Source: Paracoccaceae bacterium (lineage in GTDB: Bacteria; Pseudomonadota; Alphaproteobacteria; Rhodobacterales; Rhodobacteraceae). Taken from it: a DNA stretch of 33,922 bases. Under the pieces are notes generated by a model. It saw only the letters and a list, made by a program, of their open reading frames with translations. It ran no database searches and was not told the origin of the DNA. Below are positions 29,547-33,922 of the stretch, piece after piece. The number at the start of each line of letters is the position of its first letter. The first letter of the stretch is position 1. The stretch spans positions 1-33,922 of the forward strand of contig JADLCV010000238.1 of NCBI GenBank assembly GCA_020846995.1, read 5' to 3'. Made by a program: the position numbers and the translations under genes.

Positions 29547-32267
29547 ATGCTGCAGGCTGTCCGGCCCGCGCGCGGCGATCAGACGCGGGCGCTGGCCCTA
29601 TCGACCATCGCCTTCACCGCCTGCTTCGCGGTGTGGACGATCTTCTCGATCATCGGCGTCGCCATCAAGGCCGAGCTCGGCCTCAGCGAGTTCGAGTTCG
29701 GCCTCCTCGTCGCCACCCCGGTCCTGAGCGGGTCGGTGACGCGGCTGTTCCTCGGCGTCTGGACCGAGCGCTACGGCGGCCGGCTGGTCTTTGCCCTCCA
29801 GATGCTCGCGGCGGCGGCGGCGACCTGGGCCCTGACGCTCGCCTCGACCTATCCGATGTATCTCCTCGCCGCCCTCGGCGTCGGCCTCGCCGGGGGCTCG
29901 TTCATCATCGGCGTCGCCTATGTCTCGCGCTGGCACGACCAGGCGAGCCAGGGCACGGCGCTCGGCATCTTCGGGGCCGGCAACGTCGGCGCCGCGGTGA
30001 CGAAGTTCCTTGCCCCCTTCGTCATGGTGGCCTGGGGCTGGCAGGGGGTGGCCAACGTCTGGGCGGCCGCGCTCGCGCTCATGGGGGTGGCCTTCTGGCT
30101 CTTCGCCAAGGACGATCCCATGCTCGTCGACCGCCGCGCCCGCCACGTCAAGGCGCCGACGCTCGCCGAGCAGTTCGCGCCCCTGAGGAAGCTCCAGGTC
30201 TGGCGCTTCTCGCTTTACTACTTCTTCGTCTTCGGCGCCTTCGTCGCCCTGGCGCTGTGGCTTCCGCACTACCTGATCGAGGTCTACGGCGTCGACGTCC
30301 AGACGGCGGGCATGGCGGCGGCGGCCTTCTCGCTCTCGGCCTCGGTCTTCCGCGCCTATGGCGGGCACCTCTCGGACCGCTTCGGGGCCCGGGCGGTGAT
30401 GTACTGGACCTTCGGCTTCAGCCTCGTCTTCCTCTTCATGCTCTCCTACCCGCCGACCGAATACACGATCCGCGGCAAGGACGGGCCCATCACCTTCGCC
30501 ACCGAGATGGATCTGTGGCCGTTCGTGATCGTGCTGTTCGCGCTCGGCTTCTTCATGAGCCTCGGCAAGGCCGCGGTCTACAAGCACATCCCCGTCTACT
30601 ACCCGAACCATGTCGGGGCCGTGGGCGGGCTCGTCGGCATGATCGGCGGGCTCGGCGGCTTCATCCTGCCGATCGTCTTCGGCATCCTTCTCGACGGCAC
30701 CGGCGTCTACACCTCGTGCTTCGTGCTCCTCTTCCTCCTCGTCGCGGTCGCGCTGGTGTGGATGCACGCCTCGATCCGGGCCATGGAGAGGAAGGCGCAG
30801 GGCAAGGCGCTCGACGAACTGCCGGCGCTCCCCGAGATGGCCGAGATCCACATCCCCGGCAAGACCGTCATGCCGCGCCTGATCGAGGACTGGCGGCCCG
30901 AGGACGCGGGCTTCTGGGAAAGCCACGGGCGGGCGACGGCGCGGCGCAACCTCTGGATCTCGATCCCCGCCCTCCTCCTTGCCTTCTCGGTCTGGATGGT
31001 GTGGTCGATGGTGGTGGCGCGGCTGCCCTCGATCGGCTTCGCCTTCAGCCCCGACCAGCTCTTCTGGCTCGCCGCGCTGCCCGCGCTCTCCGGGGCGACG
31101 CTGCGCATCTTCTACGGCTTCATGGTGCCGATCTTCGGCGGCCGGCTGTGGACGACGCTCTCGACCGCCTCGCTCCTCCTGCCCGCGCTCGGGATCGGCT
31201 ATGCCGTCCAGAACCCCGAGACGCCCTACCTCATCTTCCTCGTGCTGGCGCTCCTCTGCGGGCTCGGCGGCGGCAACTTCGCCTCGTCGATGGCCAACAT
31301 CGGCTACTTCTTCCCCCGCTCCGAGAAGGGCCACGCGCTCGCGCTCAACGCCGGGCTCGGCAACCTCGGGGTGTCGGTGATGCAGTTCCTGCTGCCCTTC
31401 GTCGTCACCGCCGGGGTCTTCGGGGCGATGGGCGGGGCGCCGCAGGAGCTTGCCGACGGCACCCGCCTCTGGGTCCAGAACGCGGGCTTCGTCTGGGTGC
31501 CCTTCGTCATCGCCGCCACCATCGCGGCCTGGGTCGGGATGAACGACATCGCCGACGCCCGCGCCTCCTTCGCCGAGCAGGCGGTGATCTTCGGACGCGG
31601 TCACAACTGGCTGATGTGCATCCTCTACGTCGGCACCTTCGGCAGCTTCATCGGCTACTCGGCCGGCTTCCCGCTCTTGACGAAGCTCGCCTTCCCGGAG
31701 ATCAAGGCTCTGCAGTATGTGTTCCTCGGGCCGCTGGTGGGCGCGTTGAGCCGTGCGGGGACGGGGTGGATCGCCGACAGGTACGGCGGCGGTCGCGTCA
31801 CCTTCTGGGTCTTCGTCGGCATGATCGCCGCGGTTCTCGGCGTGATCTTCTTCCTTCAGGCGGGTATGTTCCTTGGCTTCTTCCTTGCCTTCATGGCCCT
31901 CTTCCTCTTCACCGGGGTCGGCAATGCGTCGACGTTCCAGATGATTCCGCCGATCATGGCACGCGAGATCCCGCGCCTCATGCCCGCCCTCGGGCCGGCC
32001 GAGCGGGCGCGGCAGATCGCCATGGAATCGGGCGGCATCATCGCCTTCACGAGCGCGATCGGGGCCTACGGCGGCTTCTTCATCCCCAAGGCCTACGGCA
32101 CGTCGATCGCCATGACCGGCTCGGCCGTCGGGGCGCTCTGGGTCTTCCTTGCCTTCTACGTCGTCTGCCTGGGCATCACCTGGGCCTTCTACACACGGCG
32201 CGGCGGGCTTCTCCACGACGTCGAACGCGGGGCGGGCGGGGCTGCCGGCGCCCGCACCACGGCATGA
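29547..32267 (+). CDS. narK: Fused NarK1-NarK2 nitrate/nitrite transporter
   Basis: 906-residue membrane protein of two complete major-facilitator domains. Domain 1 (about residues 15-415) shows FGLLVATPVLSGSVTRLFLG, GLAGGSFIIGVAYVSRWH and GIFGAGNVGAAVTKFLAP and is NarK1-like (nitrate/proton symporter type). A charged linker (about 415-470, RAMERKAQGKALDELPALPE) leads to domain 2, which is NarK2-like (nitrate/nitrite antiporter type) with the nitrate signature GLGGGNFASSMANIGYFFPRSEKG and LNAGLGNLGVSVMQFLLPF. The same fusion is known from Paracoccus. The ATG at 29547 has GGAGGG 6 bases upstream; an in-frame ATG at 29499 lacks one. narG follows 13 bases after the stop. It supplies nitrate and exports nitrite for cytoplasmic nitrate respiration. 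Confidence 0.95.
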   Translation: MLQAVRPARGDQTRALALSTIAFTACFAVWTIFSIIGVAIKAELGLSEFEFGLLVATPVLSGSVTRLFLGVWTERYGGRLVFALQMLAAAAATWALTLASTYPMYLLAALGVGLAGGSFIIGVAYVSRWHDQASQGTALGIFGAGNVGAAVTKFLAPFVMVAWGWQGVANVWAAALALMGVAFWLFAKDDPMLVDRRARHVKAPTLAEQFAPLRKLQVWRFSLYYFFVFGAFVALALWLPHYLIEVYGVDVQTAGMAAAAFSLSASVFRAYGGHLSDRFGARAVMYWTFGFSLVFLFMLSYPPTEYTIRGKDGPITFATEMDLWPFVIVLFALGFFMSLGKAAVYKHIPVYYPNHVGAVGGLVGMIGGLGGFILPIVFGILLDGTGVYTSCFVLLFLLVAVALVWMHASIRAMERKAQGKALDELPALPEMAEIHIPGKTVMPRLIEDWRPEDAGFWESHGRATARRNLWISIPALLLAFSVWMVWSMVVARLPSIGFAFSPDQLFWLAALPALSGATLRIFYGFMVPIFGGRLWTTLSTASLLLPALGIGYAVQNPETPYLIFLVLALLCGLGGGNFASSMANIGYFFPRSEKGHALALNAGLGNLGVSVMQFLLPFVVTAGVFGAMGGAPQELADGTRLWVQNAGFVWVPFVIAATIAAWVGMNDIADARASFAEQAVIFGRGHNWLMCILYVGTFGSFIGYSAGFPLLTKLAFPEIKALQYVFLGPLVGALSRAGTGWIADRYGGGRVTFWVFVGMIAAVLGVIFFLQAGMFLGFFLAFMALFLFTGVGNASTFQMIPPIMAREIPRLMPALGPAERARQIAMESGGIIAFTSAIGAYGGFFIPKAYGTSIAMTGSAVGALWVFLAFYVVCLGITWAFYTRRGGLLHDVERGAGGAAGARTTA

Positions 32268-32280
32268 AAGGTCACGCCCG

Positions 32281-33922
32281 ATGAGCCATCTTCTCGACCG
32301 CCTGAACTTCCTCCGGTCGCTGCGCAAGGACGTCTTCGCGGACGGGCACGGCCAGACGACGATCGAGAGCCGCGACTGGGAGGACACCTACCGGCAGCGC
32401 TGGCGCCACGACAAGATCGTGCGCTCGACGCACGGGGTGAACTGCACCGGCTCGTGCTCGTGGAAGATCTACGTCAAGTCCGGGATCGTCACCTGGGAGA
32501 CCCAGCAGACCGACTATCCCCGCACCCGCCCCGACCTTCCCAACCACGAGCCGCGGGGCTGCGCGCGGGGGGCGAGCTACAGCTGGTATCTCTACAGCGC
32601 CAACCGCGTGAAGACGCCGCTCGTGCGCGGCCGGCTGATGAAGCTCTGGCGCGAGAAGCGGCAGGTGATGGCGCCGGTCGCGGCCTGGGCGGCGATCCAG
32701 AACGACCCCGCGGCGCGCGCCTCCTACACGCGCATCCGCGGCAAGGGCGGCTTCGTCCGGGCGAGCTGGGAGGAGGCGACCGAGATCGTCGCCGCCGCCA
32801 ATGCCCACACGGCGAAGACCTGGGGCCCCGACCGCGTCTTCGGCTTCTCGCCCATCCCGGCCATGTCGATGGTCAGCTACGCCGCCGGCAGCCGCTACCT
32901 GAGCCTGCTCGGCGGCACCTGCATGTCGTTCTACGACTGGTACTGCGACCTGCCGCCGGCCTCGCCCCAGACCTGGGGCGAGCAGACCGACGTTCCCGAA
33001 TCGGCCGACTGGTACAACGCCGGCTACCTCATCCTCTGGGGCTCGAACGTGCCCCAGACGCGCACGCCGGACGCCCATTTCTACACCGAGGCCCGCTATC
33101 GCGGCACCAAGTCGGCGGTCGTCAGCCCCGACTATGCCGAGGCGACCAAGTTCGGCGACATCTGGCTGAACGTGAAGCAGGGCACCGACGCCGCCCTCGG
33201 CATGGCCATGGGCCACGTCATCCTGCGCGAGTTCCACCTCGACCGGCAGGTCGAGTATTTCGAGGACTACTGCCGCCGCTACACCGACCTGCCGATGCTA
33301 GTCCGGCTTGACGAGCAGGACGGCCGCCTCGTCCCCGGCCGCCAGCTGCGGGCATCCGACCTGCCCGGGTCGATGGGCGAGACGAACAACCCCGAATGGA
33401 AGACGGTGGCGATTGCCGAGGCGACCGGCCAGCCGGTCGTGCCCAACGGCTCGGTCGGCTTCCGCTGGGGCGAGCAGGGCAAGTGGAACCTCGAGGAGAA
33501 GGCCGCGGGCACCGAGACGCGGCTGAAGACGACGCTCGTCCTCGAGGAGGATCGCGACGACGTCCGCGGCGTCGACTTCCCCTGGTTCGGGGGCCTCGCG
33601 ACCAACGGCTTTGCCAACGATCCCCGCGGCGCCGTCCTGACCCGCAACGTGCCGGTCAGGACGCTGCGCCTCGCCGACGGCAGCGAGGCGCTCGTCGCCA
33701 CCGTCTTCGACCTTCTCTGCGCCAACTACGGGCTCGACCGCGGGCTCGGCGGCGAGAACGTCGCCCGCGGCTACGACGAGGACCAGCCCTTCACTCCCGC
33801 CTGGGCCGAGAAGATCACCGGCGTCCGCCGCGACAAGATCATCCAGGTCGCCCGCGAGTTCGCCGCCAACGCCGAGAAGACCCGCGGCAAGTCCATGGTC
33901 ATCATCGGCGCGGCGATGAACC
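32281..33922 (+). CDS. narG: Respiratory nitrate reductase alpha subunit, N-terminal part (3' end outside window)
   Basis: Molybdenum-containing catalytic subunit of membrane-bound nitrate reductase, which faces the cytoplasm and reduces nitrate to nitrite with quinol electrons. The first 547 codons of about 1250 are present and the frame is open to the end of the window. The FS0 cluster ligands are His51, Cys55, Cys59 (STHGVNCTGSCSW) and Cys94 (GCARGASYSW). Asp219 in MSFYDWYCDLPPASP corresponds to the molybdenum-ligating aspartate (Asp222 in E. coli). It begins MSHLLDRLNFLRSLRKDVFADGHG, without a twin-arginine signal, as expected for NarG. AAAGG precedes the ATG at 32281. narH, narJ and narI should follow beyond the window. 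Confidence 0.97.
   Translation, partial: MSHLLDRLNFLRSLRKDVFADGHGQTTIESRDWEDTYRQRWRHDKIVRSTHGVNCTGSCSWKIYVKSGIVTWETQQTDYPRTRPDLPNHEPRGCARGASYSWYLYSANRVKTPLVRGRLMKLWREKRQVMAPVAAWAAIQNDPAARASYTRIRGKGGFVRASWEEATEIVAAANAHTAKTWGPDRVFGFSPIPAMSMVSYAAGSRYLSLLGGTCMSFYDWYCDLPPASPQTWGEQTDVPESADWYNAGYLILWGSNVPQTRTPDAHFYTEARYRGTKSAVVSPDYAEATKFGDIWLNVKQGTDAALGMAMGHVILREFHLDRQVEYFEDYCRRYTDLPMLVRLDEQDGRLVPGRQLRASDLPGSMGETNNPEWKTVAIAEATGQPVVPNGSVGFRWGEQGKWNLEEKAAGTETRLKTTLVLEEDRDDVRGVDFPWFGGLATNGFANDPRGAVLTRNVPVRTLRLADGSEALVATVFDLLCANYGLDRGLGGENVARGYDEDQPFTPAWAEKITGVRRDKIIQVAREFAANAEKTRGKSMVIIGAAMN

Noticed and set aside
28811-32284. Plus-strand open frame of over 1100 codons across narR and narK
   Set aside because: It runs antisense to narR and out of frame through narK. 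The product is compositionally biased, whereas the narK frame has transmembrane and nitrate signatures.
29598-32387. Minus-strand open frame of 929 codons opposite narK
   Set aside because: Charged low-complexity product (Glu/Asp/Gly/Arg) typical of the reverse strand of a GC-rich membrane-protein gene.

Overview
The window is a very GC-rich bacterial chromosome segment with almost exclusive G/C third codon positions. It has no tRNA, rRNA, insertion sequence or CRISPR array. Three features point to the alphaproteobacteria, most likely Rhodobacterales/Paracoccaceae: the end of an atp operon followed by an H-type lectin gene, a ClpP-like peptidase with an acidic N-terminus, and a Paracoccus-type narR / fused narK / narG locus. 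The genus cannot be read from the sequence.

Layout. (1) 1-7339, housekeeping: atpD (3' end), atpC, an H-type lectin protein and a ClpP-like peptidase on +; prs on -; a 2-hydroxychromene-2-carboxylate isomerase homologue coupled to an alpha/beta hydrolase on +; then ribF, ycgN family and ltaE on -. (2) 7430-14331 (-), catabolic operon A, in transcription order: SDR, lambda-crystallin-type 3-hydroxyacid dehydrogenase, BKACE enzyme, TRAP transporter dctP-dctQ-dctM, and a class III aminotransferase resembling beta-phenylalanine aminotransferase. A divergent GntR/FCD regulator (14462-15169, +) shares a control region that holds a palindrome over a promoter. (3) 15210-26366 (-), catabolic operon B: IclR regulator, a fused hydantoinase A/B (5-oxoprolinase-like) protein of 1279 residues, a complete peptide-type ABC transporter, and an M20 amidohydrolase. 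(4) 26602-28512: a class IV aminotransferase (-) and methionine aminopeptidase (+), divergent. (5) 28535-33922: a NarR-like Crp/Fnr regulator (-), a NarK1-NarK2 fusion (+) and the 5' part of narG (+, cut by the window end), with an FNR-type box before narK.

How the genes work together. Operon A reads as a funnel into a beta-keto acid. Beta-amino acids (via the aminotransferase) and beta-hydroxy acids (via one or both dehydrogenases) would give the free beta-keto acid that BKACE enzymes cleave with acetyl-CoA to acetoacetate plus a new acyl-CoA; the TRAP system would import the substrate. Operon B would import an oligopeptide-like or cyclic amide compound, open it with the ATP-dependent fused hydantoinase/oxoprolinase, and hydrolyse an amide with the M20 enzyme. 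Both operons use tight start/stop overlaps and carry stable hairpins next to the binding-protein gene, suggesting segmental mRNA stability. The nar locus supplies nitrate import and respiration.
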